DNA of 64,000 bases from Sordaria brevicollis (Eukaryota; Ascomycota; Sordariomycetes; Sordariales; Sordariaceae), in the NCBI GenBank assembly GCA_033439795.1, contig JAUTDP010000009.1:2666001-2730000 (forward strand), in the 5' to 3' direction. The position numbers and the translations under genes are program-made. The notes below the pieces were generated by a model. That model ran no database searches. It was given only the letters and a program-made list of their open reading frames with translations, and had not been told where the DNA came from. Below are positions 43,309-56,445 of this stretch, in pieces (the first letter of the stretch is position 1; every line of letters starts with the position of its first letter).

Positions 43309-43396
43309 TACTCTCCCAACTCTCCCAACCCTCCTGACCCTCCTAACCCTCCCAACTCAACCACTCTCACAGCTCTCCCAACTCTCCCATCTCCCA
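43309..43396. repeat. Pyrimidine minisatellite (CTCCCAAC-like units)
   Basis: About ten imperfect units of 8-10 bases (CTCTCCCAA, CCCTCCTGA, CCCTCCTAA and similar) directly downstream of the PEX1 stop codon. Confidence 0.75.
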
Positions 43397-43414
43397 ATCA
43401 ATCTCCACGTCCGC

Positions 43415-46400
43415 TCACATCAAACTACTCCTCCCCCCAATCTCATTACTCCCCTGCCCATCCCTCATCTCCCCGCTCCTTCCCACCACAAACTCATGAT
43501 AAATCCTCTCCAGTCTCTTCCTCTCCTTCACCGAAATCGACGCCCTCGTACCCTCCAAAGCCTTGTACAAATGTTTCCAGTTAACCACCACCTCTTTGCC
43601 CGCCGCTGCGTCATCTCCCTTTCCACCTTTCCCACCCTTCGCACCATTAGTGACACCGTTTTCGGCTCCATTGACCTGGGCGGCAGCATGCTGCTTAGCA
43701 GCCCTCTTCTGCATCATCTTCAACGTCTCCAGCTTGGCACTAATCGCCGCCTTCTCCGCCAACTCCGCCGCTCTCGTCCTCGGCGCTGCTCCCCCCTTGT
43801 TAACCACCGCACCGTTCGCATCATCGCCATAGCGGAACTGAACAAAATCGTGTCTTCCCGAGCCTTTACTACCAGCCACACCCTTGCGCGAGTGAGAGAC
43901 CATACCAGTGCCCATATCCGCCAAAGCATCGTGGATCGCTTCCAGCTGGGCGTTTGACACCAAAGCTTGTAGATCCGCGCCCGTGAACCCCTCTGTTCTC
44001 TTTCCAAGTTCCAAAAGGTCCGATTCGGACGACCAGACCTCTTCGGCAACGCGAACTTTTTGGGTCAGGGCTTTGATGATGTCGAGGCGATCTTCCAGGT
44101 TGGGGAAGTCACACAAGAGACTCTTGTCCAGACGTCCCGGGCGGAGAAGGGCAGGGTCGATCAGGTCAGGGCGGGAGGTAGCGGCGAGGACGTAAACGCC
44201 TGATAGACCTTCGGCACCGTCCATTTGCGTCAAAAGCTGGTTGACGACGCGGTCTGTGACGCCGGTAGAGTCGTGACCGCGCTTGGGAGCGATGGAGTCG
44301 AATTCGTCGAAAAACAGAACGCAGGGTTTGGCGGCTGAGGCGCGCTCGAAGAGGTCGCGAACGGACTTTTCGGAGGCGCCGATGTATTTGTTTAGGATCT
44401 CGGGACCTTTCACCGAAATAAAGTTGAGGCCGCACTCGCCTGCTACGGCGGAGGCGAGGAGGGTTTTGCCGCAGCCGGGGTAGCCATACAACAAGAGACC
44501 GGAACGGAGGCGGAGCGGGCATTGGGCGAAGATGGGCGCGTATTTGGTTGGGTATTCCAAGGTTTCAAGCAGGATTTGGCGCGTTTCTTTGAGGCCGCCG
44601 ATGGAGGAGAAGGTGGTGCTGGAGGATTGGAGGGTGACGTTGCGGAGGGAGGCGGGGGTGAAGCCCGAGATGGCGGCGTCAAAGTCCGCTCGCGAGAGAT
44701 GGATCGTGGAGACGTCCTTGTCGAGGGATTCACCGACGCAGCGGCTGAGGGCTTCGTTGCGGGCGCGGGAGATGAGCAGGATCAAGTCGCCGGGCATGTA
44801 GCCGTCGGTTTGGCCGGCGATGTCGAGGAAGTCGAGGTCGGCGTCCAACACAAAACCGCTTGGCTTCTTGGAAGCCTTCTTGGGCGCGGGCTGGTTGGAG
44901 CCTTCCATCCAGCCGTCACCATCCTCGCCGCCGGTGGTGCTGCCGTCGCGAGTAGGAGGACGGCTGTCGAGGTCACCGTCGGCAATCTCGCCAGTGGTGT
45001 CCTCCACGGCATCCTTTTTGGTGAGAGCTTCTAGAACGCGACGTCTGGTCTCCTTGTCTGGAGCACTCAGGTCGACGATCTCACGGGCAACATGGCCACC
45101 GACAATAACGTTGTGAAGTGAGTCCTTGCCCTGGCAGGTAGCAAGCAAAACGACGTTGCTGTCTTTTCCGCAGTACTGCTTGACGATGGAGCAGATGGCT
45201 TCACTGATTTGCCTGCTCCTAGCGTTATCGTTTCCGACTTGCAATTCTTGCTCCGAAGGGCAGAGCTTGTCCAGATCATCCAGGACAACAACCGCCTTAC
45301 CACCAAGTCTGGCGCCCCAGCTGGCTGCCATGAAGAGATGGTTAAGAGTCTCCTTGATGTTGGATATCCTGCTCTCGTCATTGACAAGTTTTGTGCATGG
45401 GAAGTACGTAGTATGGTAAAGCTCGGTTGCTCGCAAGGTACGGGCAACGGACTGTGCCACAGAGGTCTTGCCGGACCCTTGACCACCGGTGAGAAGGACA
45501 GAAGACATGTGAGTGAGGTGCAACTGCAACTTTTCAAGTAGTGAGTCGATGCCAACAAGCAAAGAGTCCGATCTCTCCCAGGACATGTCACCCTCGCCCT
45601 CTGTCAACCACGACGGCTTGCTGATGGGTGCCTGGACAGAAATGGGAACCTTCCAGTCAGACCCCATAACCCAGCTCAGCGGCTTCTTTCCATTTGCCTG
45701 AGTGGCAGGTGCAGGCTCGAACTTGATGATGCCGCCCTCCCAGCCACGAGGGCAGTCAAACCCATCATAGAGAGCCAGCACTTGACCATCCGTGATGGGG
45801 CCTGACAGTATCCCGTTGCCCTCGGGTCCATAGATGTGGTTGACCTGCTTGGCAGCCTCCTCCTTTTCCGCCTTGGACTGGCCACCAAACTTTAGGCCAG
45901 CAGACGTTGGCTTTGCCGAAGCAAACGGGTAAATGTTGATCTTTGTAAGCGAAGCGCGCGAAACACCATCCTTGTCCACACTCTTCTTTCCCAGAGGTGA
46001 CGAAGCAGCCTCAAGCTTGACCACTCCACCCACCATACCCTGGCTTCCCAGCGCCGCAGCAAGAGGCGACGAAAGAGCAGCTACCTGTCCATCAGGTGGG
46101 TCATCCCATCCACGCAAGTGAGCCACAATCTTTTGCGACGGCGCCGAAGCCGGATCAACCTGTTCTGGCTGCACAGGGGCATCTGTCGTAGGTTGTAGCC
46201 CAGCCGGACGCACCACCGTAACAGACACGTGTTTGACACCCTTCAAGTCTCCCGTTGTCAACAAGTCGCGGTCAACCCATACGCTCAGATCATCGGTCGG
46301 CTTGTCGTCGTCGAACCATTCCTGGAGATGTTTCCGGTCGATACCTCTCAAAAACACAGGTGGCTTCTTTTCCTCCTTCTTTCTCCTACTTGTGCTTGCC

Positions 46401-47245
46401 GAGCTCTTGCCACTCTTCTTGGAGTTTCCACCCACACTCCTGTTATCCTTGCTGCTGCGTGTCTTGGAGCGGACCTTGGGGGCCACAATAATCTCGGCGT
46501 CGGGGGCGATCTTGGCGCATGGGGCGTCGGGGGGTAGAGGAGGGTCAATGGAGATGACCTTGATGTTGGCCTTGGATGTTGGCGACAAGTGTAGAGTCAG
46601 GGGATGTGGTGTTGAGGGAACGCCTCCTGGGGCATAGACGGGGTTCGGAATGGCGCGGACTTGGAACAGCAGGTTGTCTTCGAGAAAGGTACCGTGTAGT
46701 TCAATCATCTCCCAGTCATCGGGTGTAAGGGGCTCGATGTTGACGGTGGTGGCCATGGGAGGGTCGAAGTGTACTGTGGCCATGACTTTCTGTCCTTCCT
46801 TGAGACCCAGGGTGCCGGCCAGGGTGGTATCGATCTCGACGAGGGGGATTTCCTGGTCGCGTGAAGAGGTAGATCGTGTCCTGTCGATGCCGTGACTTCC
46901 CACCATGGGGTTGACCTTGCGCTTGCTGGGCATGCCGGTCCATCCCACAAAGATGTTTTTGTTGACCGAGGCGGGGGCGCCTTGTGCGATGGCGTCAGGG
47001 GTCGACTGGACGCGGTAGTTGAGCTCGACAATGACATTCTGGGCGGGCTATTTAAACGTCTGTATATCAGCTAGAGTCCTATGGTCTTAGAGGGTGTCCC
47101 CCTTCCATCCCATGTCTTGGAGTCATACCGTGTTGACGTTGGAGAGCAGGGAGGCCAGTGACGGTGGCAGGTTGACAAAGCAGTTTTGGAGATGGACCAG
47201 GGAGATCTCGGCAGCCGTGGACTGCGCGTTCTTTCTGGGAGCCAT
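43415..47245 (-). CDS. pex1: Peroxisomal AAA-ATPase Pex1
   Basis: Model: complement(join(43415..47047, 47129..47245)), 1249 residues. Exon 1 gives MAPRKN and the start of the Pex1 N-terminal (double-psi barrel) domain, continued after an 81-nt intron (donor GTATGA). D1 has a Walker A GGQGSGKT (about 560) and VVVLDDLDKL. D2 is the conserved active ATPase, with GYPGCGKT (about 894), LFFDEFDSIAPKRG, SRPDLIDPALLRPGRLD and a C-terminal tail. A Lys/Ser-rich linker lies between the N-domain and D1. With Pex6, Pex1 pulls ubiquitinated Pex5 out of the peroxisome membrane. It lies next to mcm7, and the two start regions are now separated by the second copia element. A GTC run lies just upstream of the ATG. 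Confidence 0.95.
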
Positions 47246-48054
47246 GTTGTCGTCGTCGTCGTCGTCGGTGTCGTCGACGGCTATGGTGGTGATGATGTTG
47301 TCTTGGTGGTTGTCATGGAGAGAAGAAGAAGAACGGAAAGTGATAGTGACCAGATGAAAGTGTCCTGACCGTATGGTTAGCTTAGCTGAGTTGACCTAAC
47401 AATTACACTTGGAATCCGCCATCATCCCCGGGTTTCCAGCTGGCTTGGCCCTTTCTTTGGGCGGAGATCCAGGGGCATGATTGGTGATGAGCGCAGCTGG
47501 TTGGAGCCGGCGATGGAGCCCGATTGGAGCTTCTCCAAATGCCCCAGTCGCATGTGCCGAGGCACAGGGACCTGTTACAGGGGGTTTCGGGGATGTCCCA
47601 GCGCAGGTACAGCCGCAGTTAATTGTTAGGCGGTACTTTGTCTGAGAGTTGATGATGATTTTGAGGAAGACGATATCCGGCATTGAGAGAGCAAAACATG
47701 AGGAATCTGGAATCTCTGAGCTTGGGAGCAAATAGGTACACTATGAGAAGAGTAATAGGCTTTATATGATGACCAATTAGCGTTGAATAGTGGTGATGTC
47801 TACGCCCTTGTGCTGGACATGTAAGAGGCTCAAGTCGAGATACAAGTAGAGATCCAACACTGACACACCTCCTGTCAACCGTCCCTGCCACTCACTGCCA
47901 CCTGCCTGCCCCTGCCACTGTCGGTGCCCAGGGACAGCCTGCAGCCCATTAAAGATTCCTTTGCTTGGACGCGTCTCATCGCGACTCAAAACGCGTGCGA
48001 GTCCAACCACCCCAGTCGCCCGGGAGACCCACTCTTTGGCTTCTCCATTCATTC
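47246..48054. other. Promoter region of pex1 and, originally, of mcm7
   Basis: This divergent intergenic space has no gene. It ends at the target-duplication base of the second copia element. It carries two MCB boxes (listed separately) near its mcm7-facing end. Confidence 0.6.
47969..47996. promoter_or_regulatory. Two MluI cell-cycle boxes (MCB, ACGCGT)
   Basis: ACGCGT occurs at 47969-47974 and 47991-47996, 16 bases apart. This palindromic site binds the MBF (Mbp1/Swi6) factor that drives G1/S genes, including replication genes such as MCMs. Before the copia insertion they would have been about 160-190 bases upstream of the mcm7 ATG. They are now more than 5.7 kb away. Confidence 0.65.
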
Positions 48055-48248
48055 TGTCAGATTGTATGGGGGAATTGATTGATTCTGTGTATCTGTGTGT
48101 AACTGTGGAGAATAGGATTCTGGAGTTCTGGTCGGGGGAGTTGGGGGTATCCCTTATTTGCTAAGACCTTCTAGGTAACTAGCAATACTAACTAGCTATA
48201 TACTAATCTATACTATTTTAGCCTAGAATACTACCCTAAAATCTAATA
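48055..48248 (-). repeat. Left LTR (3' LTR in element sense)
   Basis: The outer about 110 bases are nearly unmutated and the inner part is shifted to AT. It aligns end to end with 53414-53607. Confidence 0.92.
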
Positions 48249-51200
48249 TACCCCCTTATTCGAAGACTATTTCGATTACCCTTTTAGGGTCGAAAGTAAA
48301 GCTATTTATATATTTCCTATTCCCTTTAATTAATTTACCGTTACTTTTCCTATTATAATACTTAAATACTTATCCAAATCCTCTATTTCCAAAGTCTTTT
48401 TATTATTACTTATTACAACCGGGTATAATAACTTTATAAATATCCCTAATAATTCCCTAAACCTCCTATATTCTAATACTCTAAATACTTTTATCAATCT
48501 ATCTACGGGCATCTCCTTTATTTTTAAATAATCAATTTTAAAGGTCTCCTTTTTAATAATCTCCTTTCGAAACTAATATTAATAAATATTGATATGCCTT
48601 ATTTTAATAATAAAAGTAAGAATTTCCTCAATAAGTATTTTAATAATTTATTAATTATTATATTTTATAATAAGGATAGGGTCGTTAAATAACTTTATAC
48701 TTAGAGTTTTAATAAATCGGTTAATAAATAGTATTTCCTTAATAACCTTTTCAATAATATAAAATTCTATTTCTATTATTAACGTCGCGATAGCGGTTTA
48801 TTTAATAGTACCCTAATAAATAAATCCACCGTATAATTTAATTGTAAATCTTTAAAAACTCTTATAATCTATTTTATTATTAGTAAACGAGGCGTCTAAA
48901 GCTACTTCGAATCGGTTACTACTTTTATAATATAAGTACCAATCTTTAATTATACGAAGGTAATAAATAACCTTTTTATTAATATTATAATATTTTAAAC
49001 TAAGATTATAATTAAAATGAATTAATCGATTAATTAAAAAAGCTATATTTAATCGCGTATTAATAGCGGTGTACAATATAAAACCTATATTAATTTAATA
49101 ATCTCTAATCTTATTATAATTAATTAATTTATCGAAGGGTAATAATTTTTATTATTTTATTGGTACTATAGTAGGTCTATAAATCGATTTTAATAATTTA
49201 TTAATCTTCTTAATATAAATTTCTTAAGATAGCCAAATTTTTTTTACTTTACGGTTACGGATAATTTTAATACCCAAAAACCATTACAATTCTTTACTAC
49301 CGGTTAATTAGTATTTTAATTACAATAAATTAATATACTCTTTAACCTAATCTTCGTATTCTTTTAAATAAGCGAAAATAATATCGTTAACGTAATATAA
49401 TATAAATATTCTCTCCTTCTTTATAATATATAAATTTTTAAAAATAATTTTAAATCCTATACCCTTAAACGTTTTATTCAATTCCCTTTACTATAATAAA
49501 GGGGTTCGTCGGAGGTTATAAAGCGTTTTTAATAATTTAAAAACCTTTCCTTCTATTTAATATTCTAATAGTATACGTATATAAATCTCTTTATCGATTA
49601 TAATATTTACGAAGGCGTTTATTACATCCTATTAAATAAATTCTATATTAAAACGAATTACTAGTACGATAATAATTCGGAAGGACTTTTTTACTAAAGT
49701 AGAAGTATAAATATTAACGCCTATCTTACGTTATTAATCTCCTTAAATTATTAACCTAACTTTAACCTTATTTAAAATATTATTTTTATTAAATTTATAA
49801 ATATATACCTATATATAATTAAGGATCTATTTCCTTTTAATATAAAGGATATTTTAATCGACTTCAATCTAAATTTTTATATTTTTATAATTATTAAAGT
49901 AGGTTCGTTCTACTTTACGAAACTTTTTGCTAAAAAAGTAATTCTCGAAATCGTAATAATTCTTTAATACCCCCGGGAAATTATAGCGGTATAGATTATT
50001 TAATTTACCGTATTTAATTAATAACCGTTATACCTCTACCTTTATAACCGTTTTAATAATTATCTCTACTATTAATTATAATAATCTTCTTATTAAAAAG
50101 GTACTTTCTTATAATTTTAATTTTCGAAAATATTCATCGATTATTTAATTTAATATAACGCCTATATATAGGGTTACTATATATAAAAGAGGGGTATCTA
50201 ACGGTATTAAATATAAATTTATAATAAAGTCGATAACCATTTTATTTAACCTTATAACCTCGTAAATATCCCCGGCCTTAATTTCTTAAGCGGTTTTTTA
50301 TTAGGAATCTAGGATTTCCTCCTCGAATATCGTATTTAGAAGAGGTTCGACCTTAGCATCTTTTAAGTAAGGATTCGCTAATACCCCTTAATTTAAATCC
50401 TATTTATCTATTTTATTTAACTTTTTAACGAACTCTTCGGTAATTATTATTTCTAAAATTACTAAATCCTCCTTAATATTAATTTCGTCGGAGGAAAATC
50501 TAATACGTTCGTTAAATATTATATCGTATATTTATATAATTTACTTTATAACGGGGTTCTATATACAATATATTAAAAAAGCGCTATATCCAATTAAATA
50601 GCCGATCTATACTCTAAAGAAATACTTTTAACGACGTTTCTCTTTCTTTTATACCGTACTAATTATAAAATATACTTTACACCTATATACTTAAAAGTAA
50701 TTAATATCTAATCGCCGTAATTCTTATTAATTATATTATTAAACGATATAAATATAAAAACATTCGTATAGGGATTTCCAATTATAAAGGTATCGAAATA
50801 ACCGGTTTAATAAATAAATTATTACGTATATAATTTCTAATTATAAATCGATTAAAAATTTTAAACTATTCCTCATAATATTATATTATTATTTTACTAC
50901 ACCCCTTAAACGCTCTACTCTACTATTCTATTTTTAAATATTAAAAATAGAAGGCTCGAATAATATACCTCTTATTCCGAATTTAATTAATATTTCTCCT
51001 CGGTTAAATTTATTATCATATTCGAAGGCCTTAACCTTAATATTATATTAATATACCAATATATCTACATAATTATATAAAATCGAGGCAATATTAATAA
51101 ATATCCGGTTCGAAAAGTAATAATCCTATATATATTTAAATTATTAATAAATAATAAATATAAAGTATTAATATCCGTTAATACCCTTATCGAACTCGAA

Positions 51201-53413
51201 GAAATCTATTATAAAACGTTACCCTAATTTATATTTATAATTTCAAAGGATTCGCTATATTTAACGTCGTATTTTTACTATAGTATAAATATCGTATTCG
51301 ATTATTAATATCCTTTTTAAAAGTACTATAGAAGGGAAATCGCTCGAAGGCTCTTCGGTCGAAATAAAATCTATCGCAACCGTATTATCCGCATTCTTCT
51401 TCTTAATTAAAATACTTCGCAATTATACCCCATCGACGTTTTATAAATATTCGAATACTTAAGGATTAGGGTAACCGAATCGGTAATACTATATTTCAAT
51501 AGTTTAAATTAACAATTTCTTTATATAAAAATTAATTTAATATCGCCGCGCTATAAATATTAATTTAATAAATAATATAAATAAGTATTCTAAAACCGTT
51601 TAATTAAAAATAATATCTAAAGAATAAAAGAATAACCCGTTAATTCTCTTTAAATAATTATTTAAAAATCGATAATCCTAATAAAAACTTTACTTTCGTA
51701 ATAAGAAGAAAGAAATAAAATTAATAGCGAAATTAGGGTAAAACGTAACCTCTTTTAACTATAATTTTAAATTACTTTTTTTACTTTTAATAATGACATT
51801 AACCTCCCTAAAACTTTAAATTTTAATATAAGAATTACCTACTTATAAATAATTATTTAAATCGGTATAACGAAAATAATAAAAATAAATAATTTTATTA
51901 AATATATAAAAAGAATTCCCCGAATTTAAAATAATTAAATTTTTAAAGGGATATTTTTTTCGCTCATTTCTATTACCGATTTAAAAAACTATTCTATACT
52001 CCTCTTTAAAAAATTACATAAATTCAAACTTCACCGTTTTAGTAGCTTTCTCCCTAATAACCTTAATTTTTTTAATTAAATTAACGTCCTTCGCAATATT
52101 AACTTCAACGGCTTACGTAATAGAAAAATACAACTTAAAAACTTCAAATTTAATATTTAAATTTATATATTAATATTCTTTAAAAAAATAAAATCCTTTT
52201 TCGTATACTTTATATATAGGGAAATCCTTACTTTTACCCTTTTTATCTTTCGAATTTTATTTCTTATACGTATTCTCAAAATTATCCGACGCCTATTTTC
52301 GTTTACCTATATTACCTTTAGGCTTCTTATTTCTACTTTATTAACGAATATCCCTATTATTAGCTTTTTAATAATTACTAACTTTATTATTATTATTAAC
52401 GTAATAATAAATTTAACCGTCGATTTCGATAATAAACGCCCTATAATTATTTTTATTCGTAAAGGTTATAATACTACGGCGATTATCTATACCCTACCTC
52501 TTAAAATCTTTATATACCTCTATATACTTTAAAATATTATTTTCTATTTTATTATTAAACTTCTATATTATATCAGCGTAATTAAATCGGATAATTTTAA
52601 TAATAACGCGGAAATTATTATATTAAAATATAACGTTTATATATTCCCTAACTCCTTTAATAATATTATTATTTATAATTATAACCTAATTTTAAAATTA
52701 AATATTAAAATTAGTCGGTTCCTTTCGAAGGATTACGATATTATTAATATAAACCTTATAAGTATTAACGAACTCATCGGTAATATTATATTAAGTTCTT
52801 TATTTAAAGAGGTTATATTAAATTTAAATATCCTATTCTTCTTTTATAACCGAACTTTAAAATCCGTAATTAACTAAAAATCTTATCCAAATTTTTATAA
52901 CCTTATCCCTAATTTCGAATTTTAACCAATCCTTCTTTTTATCGGGGTAAGCAACTTTAATATTATAATAGAATTAGAAATTATTTAAATCTTCTTCAGT
53001 AAGGATCCTATCGATTAAAATATCGTTTTAATAATAGTAAAGAACTTCGACGGTCTCTTTAACCTTATTTATTATAATACGAAGGAGACCGGCTTTAAAA
53101 AAACGTAATTCTTTATTAACTATTTCGATATAGAATCTAATAATTAATTTAAGAGGGAAATTACCGGGTTTAGGGTAGAGAAGCTCGCGGAATACATCGA
53201 CTTCGCTTAAGAACTAAGCTTTAATAATATTAGGATCGTATTTAATTTATAGTATCTCCTCCTAACGGACCTAATCGTCGCTATCGGTAAGGAAGGGGTT
53301 ATTATTAATTATCTTATTAATTTACTTTAAAAAAAATATTGTAATAATAATAATAATAGTAGTATTATCGTTATTATCGGTATTAATAGTAATAGGCATA
53401 TCAAATTATTAAT
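48249..53413 (-). pseudogene. Copia gag-pol relic (RIP-mutated)
   Basis: On the minus strand the order is integrase remnant (about 50.9 kb), reverse transcriptase (about 49.39 kb, reads YYVNDIIF from a YVDD box), and RNase H (about 48.87-49.08 kb, reads RFEVALDASF and YLRIIKDWYLYYKSS). The only longer open pieces left are these RNase H codons. All of it is inactive. Confidence 0.85.
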
Positions 53414-53607
53414 TGTCAAATTGTATAGGGGAATTGATTGATTCTATATATCTATATATAATTATGGAGAATAGGATTCTGGAGTTCTAGTCGGGGGAGC
53501 TGGAGGTATCCCTTATTTGCCAAGACCTTCTGGGTGGCTGGCAGTGCTGACCAGTTGTATACTGGTCTATACTATTTTGGCCCAGAATACCACCCTGGAA
53601 TCTGACA
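53414..53607 (-). repeat. Right LTR (5' LTR in element sense)
   Basis: The outer about 125 bases are free of RIP changes and border mcm7. The inner 70 bases are AT-shifted. Confidence 0.92.
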
Positions 53608-53715
53608 CATTCAATGTTGACATTCGTGCAAGTGGAATTGTGATCGCAACCAAAACATCATCATCACCACCACACATACCGAGTTGCGCCATATCACCAC
53701 CACACATCACCCACC

Positions 53716-56445
53716 ATGGCGCTCCTCAGATACCCCGCCCCCGTCGATTACGACGCGCAGATGTGTAAGTCATGAAAGACTCGAAAAAGTTTGATCGCAT
53801 TGAGGAATCGCGAAAGACAGGATCGCAAGATGAGAAAGAGGCTGGGAGCTGACCACGACGACAACAGCCGCGTTCGAAAACTTTCTCGACGGCTTCAAGA
53901 CATCTCCCCAAGACTCCCTCACCCACGCGCTAGGAAACATCGACATCAACGAGGACGACCTGAGCGACGAGTATGATTTCATGGACGAGGACGACGATGC
54001 GCAGGAACAGCGCCGCAGGGAACGGGCTAGGAGACGCGCTCCCCGCCACAAGTACAAGGAGCTTCTTCAGGAACTGGCCGACCGCAAGATCAACGAGATA
54101 GTCATCGACCTCGACGACCTGCAATCATGGGAGGAGGATGTCCAGGAGGGCCTCAAGCTGGTCGAGTCGGTAGAGCGCAACACCAAGCACTACGTCGAGG
54201 TCCTCTCGCGCGCCGTCGACAAGCTCATGCCCCAGCCCAGCCAGGACATCACATTCAAGGACGATGTGCTCGACGTTCTCATGGCCAACCGCCAGCAGCG
54301 CAACCGCACCCTCACCGAGGCCGCCGAGAACTTGCGCGACCCCGACATGCTCAACGACACATATCCCGCCCAGCTCACCCGCCGCTACACCCTCGTCTTC
54401 AAGCCCAGGACAATGACGGAAGATGGACCCCAAAAATCCCTGTCCGTCCGCCAAGTGCGCGGCGACCACCTCGGCCATCTCATCACCATCCGCGGTATCG
54501 CTACCCGTGTGTCCGACGTCAAGCCCATCGTCCAGGTCGGCGCCTACACTTGCGACCGCTGCGGTTGCGAAATCTTCCAGCCCGTCACCGACAAGCAGTA
54601 TGCCCCCCTGACTCTCTGCCCATCTAAGGACTGCAAGGAGAACCAGGCCAAGGGTCAGCTGTACCCGTCGTCGAGGGCGTCCAAGTTCCTGCCCTTCCAG
54701 GAGATCAAGATCCAGGAACTTGCCGAGCAGGTTCCCATCGGCCAGATCCCGCGTACTCTTACCATTCGTGCCTACGGCTCTTTGGTTAGAAAGGTCCACC
54801 CCGGTGACATTGTCGACATTTCCGGCATCTTCCTCCCTACTCCTTACACCGGCTTCAAGGCCATGCGCGCCGGTTTGTTGACGGACACCTATCTCGAGGC
54901 CCACCATATTGTCCAGCACAAGAAGGCCTACACCGAGATGCAAATCGACCCCTCCCTCCTCCGCCGCATCGCCAAGTTCCAGCAAACCGGCAACACGTAC
55001 GAGTACCTCGCCAAGTCCATCGCCCCGGAAATCTACGGGCACCTCGACGTCAAGAAGGCCCTTTTGCTTCTGCTCGTCGGTGGCGTAACCAAGGAAGTCG
55101 GCGACGGCATGAAGATCCGCGGCGACATCAACATCTGCCTAATGGGTGACCCCGGTGTTGCCAAATCGCAGCTGCTCAAGTACATTTCCAAAGTCGCTCC
55201 CCGGGGCGTCTACACCTCTGGCCGCGGTTCTTCGGGCGTCGGTCTCACCGCCGCCGTCATGCGCGACCCCGTAACCGACGAAATGGTTTTGGAAGGTGGC
55301 GCCCTGGTCCTCGCCGACAACGGCATCTGCTGCATCGACGAGTTCGACAAGATGGACGACAACGACCGCACCGCCATCCACGAAGTCATGGAACAACAAA
55401 CCATTTCCATTTCCAAAGCCGGCATCTCCACGACCCTCAACGCGCGCACTTCGATCCTGGCAGCTGCTAACCCGCTCTACGGCCGCTACAACACCCGTCT
55501 CTCGGCGGTAGAAAACATCAACCTCCCCGCCGCCTTACTCAGTCGCTTCGACATCATGTTCCTCCTCCTCGACACGCCCACGCGCGACACGGACGCGCAA
55601 CTCGCCAAGCACGTCGCCTACGTGCACATGCACAACCGCCACCCGGACATCGGCACGGGCCCGGACTCCTCCGTCTTTTCCCCCGAAGAAGTCCGCGCCT
55701 ACGTCGCCAAGGCGCGCGAATACCGCCCTGTAGTCCCCCAAGCCGTGTCAGAGTACATGGTCAAGACCTACGTCCGGCTGCGCGCGCAGCAGAAGCGCGC
55801 CGAGAAGAAGAACCAGAATTTCGGGCACACCACGCCGCGTACCTTGCTAGGTGTCGTCCGTCTCGCCCAAGCCTTGGCCCGTCTCCGGTTCAGCAACACT
55901 GTCACGCAAGATGATGTGGACGAGGCTTTGCGTCTTGTTGAGGCGTCCAAGGAGAGTCTGGCGCAGGATGATAGGAATGCGGGTAACAGGAGACAGATGA
56001 ATGCCAGTAGCAGGATTTATAACCTTGTTAAGGGGCTGGCTGATAGCGGGGCGTGCAGACCGGATGATTTGGATGAGGAAGAAGAAGAGGATGATGGGTT
56101 TGGTAGTGTGGAGATGAGTCTGAGAAAGGTCAAGGAGAGGGTGATTGCCAAGGGGTTCACCGAGATGCAGTGGTTGGCTGCGTTGGAGGAGTATAGTGAT
56201 TTGGATGTGAGTATTCTTCCCTTCCCTTCCCCTTGTTTGGCTTTCGTTTTCTTGTCTTTTTGATCTTTCTGGTTACACCTGATGATGGTGTGCTGGGGGT
56301 GGATGAAAGAATTCACAGTGATATGAGAGGATGTGTGCTAACCAAGGTGACAAAAAAAAAATAGGTCTGGCAAACAGCTGGTAATGGCACGAGGTTGGTG
56401 TTTATTACGGCGGGTGGGGAGAGGGAGGGTAGTGAGGATTTCTGA
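53716..56445 (+). CDS. mcm7: DNA replication licensing factor Mcm7
   Basis: Model: join(53716..53764, 53868..56206, 56365..56445), 822 residues. The start is [16 protein letters not shown] and the tail is [13 protein letters not shown]...GSEDF after a 158-nt intron. The N-terminal MCM domain has a zinc cluster [10 protein letters not shown]...CPSKDC. The AAA+ core has Walker A GDPGVAKS (about 443), Walker [10 protein letters not shown] (about 504) and the arginine-finger SRFD (about 575), as in Mcm7 orthologues. It is a subunit of the hexameric Mcm2-7 helicase loaded at origins in G1 and essential for replication. The ATG is 108 bases from a copia LTR, and the probable MCB elements lie on the far side of that insertion. 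The ORF itself is intact. Confidence 0.97.

Larger units (their letters stand above)
48055..53607 (-). mobile_element. RIP-degraded Ty1/copia retrotransposon (minus sense)
   Basis: The LTRs are of equal length (194 bp), at 48055-48248 and 53414-53607, and start TGTCAGA/end TCTGACA. The 5-bp target duplication CATTC is perfect (48050-48054 and 53608-53612). A polypurine tract (read on minus) lies beside the left LTR, so sense is minus. The inside is AT-rich with CpA/TpG nearly absent. The LTRs differ from those of the first element, so it is a different family. Confidence 0.93.

Noticed and set aside
48852..49076. 74-codon minus-strand open frame as an independent gene
   Set aside because: It reads as a copia RNase H fragment inside a RIP-mutated element, so it is part of the retrotransposon relic.
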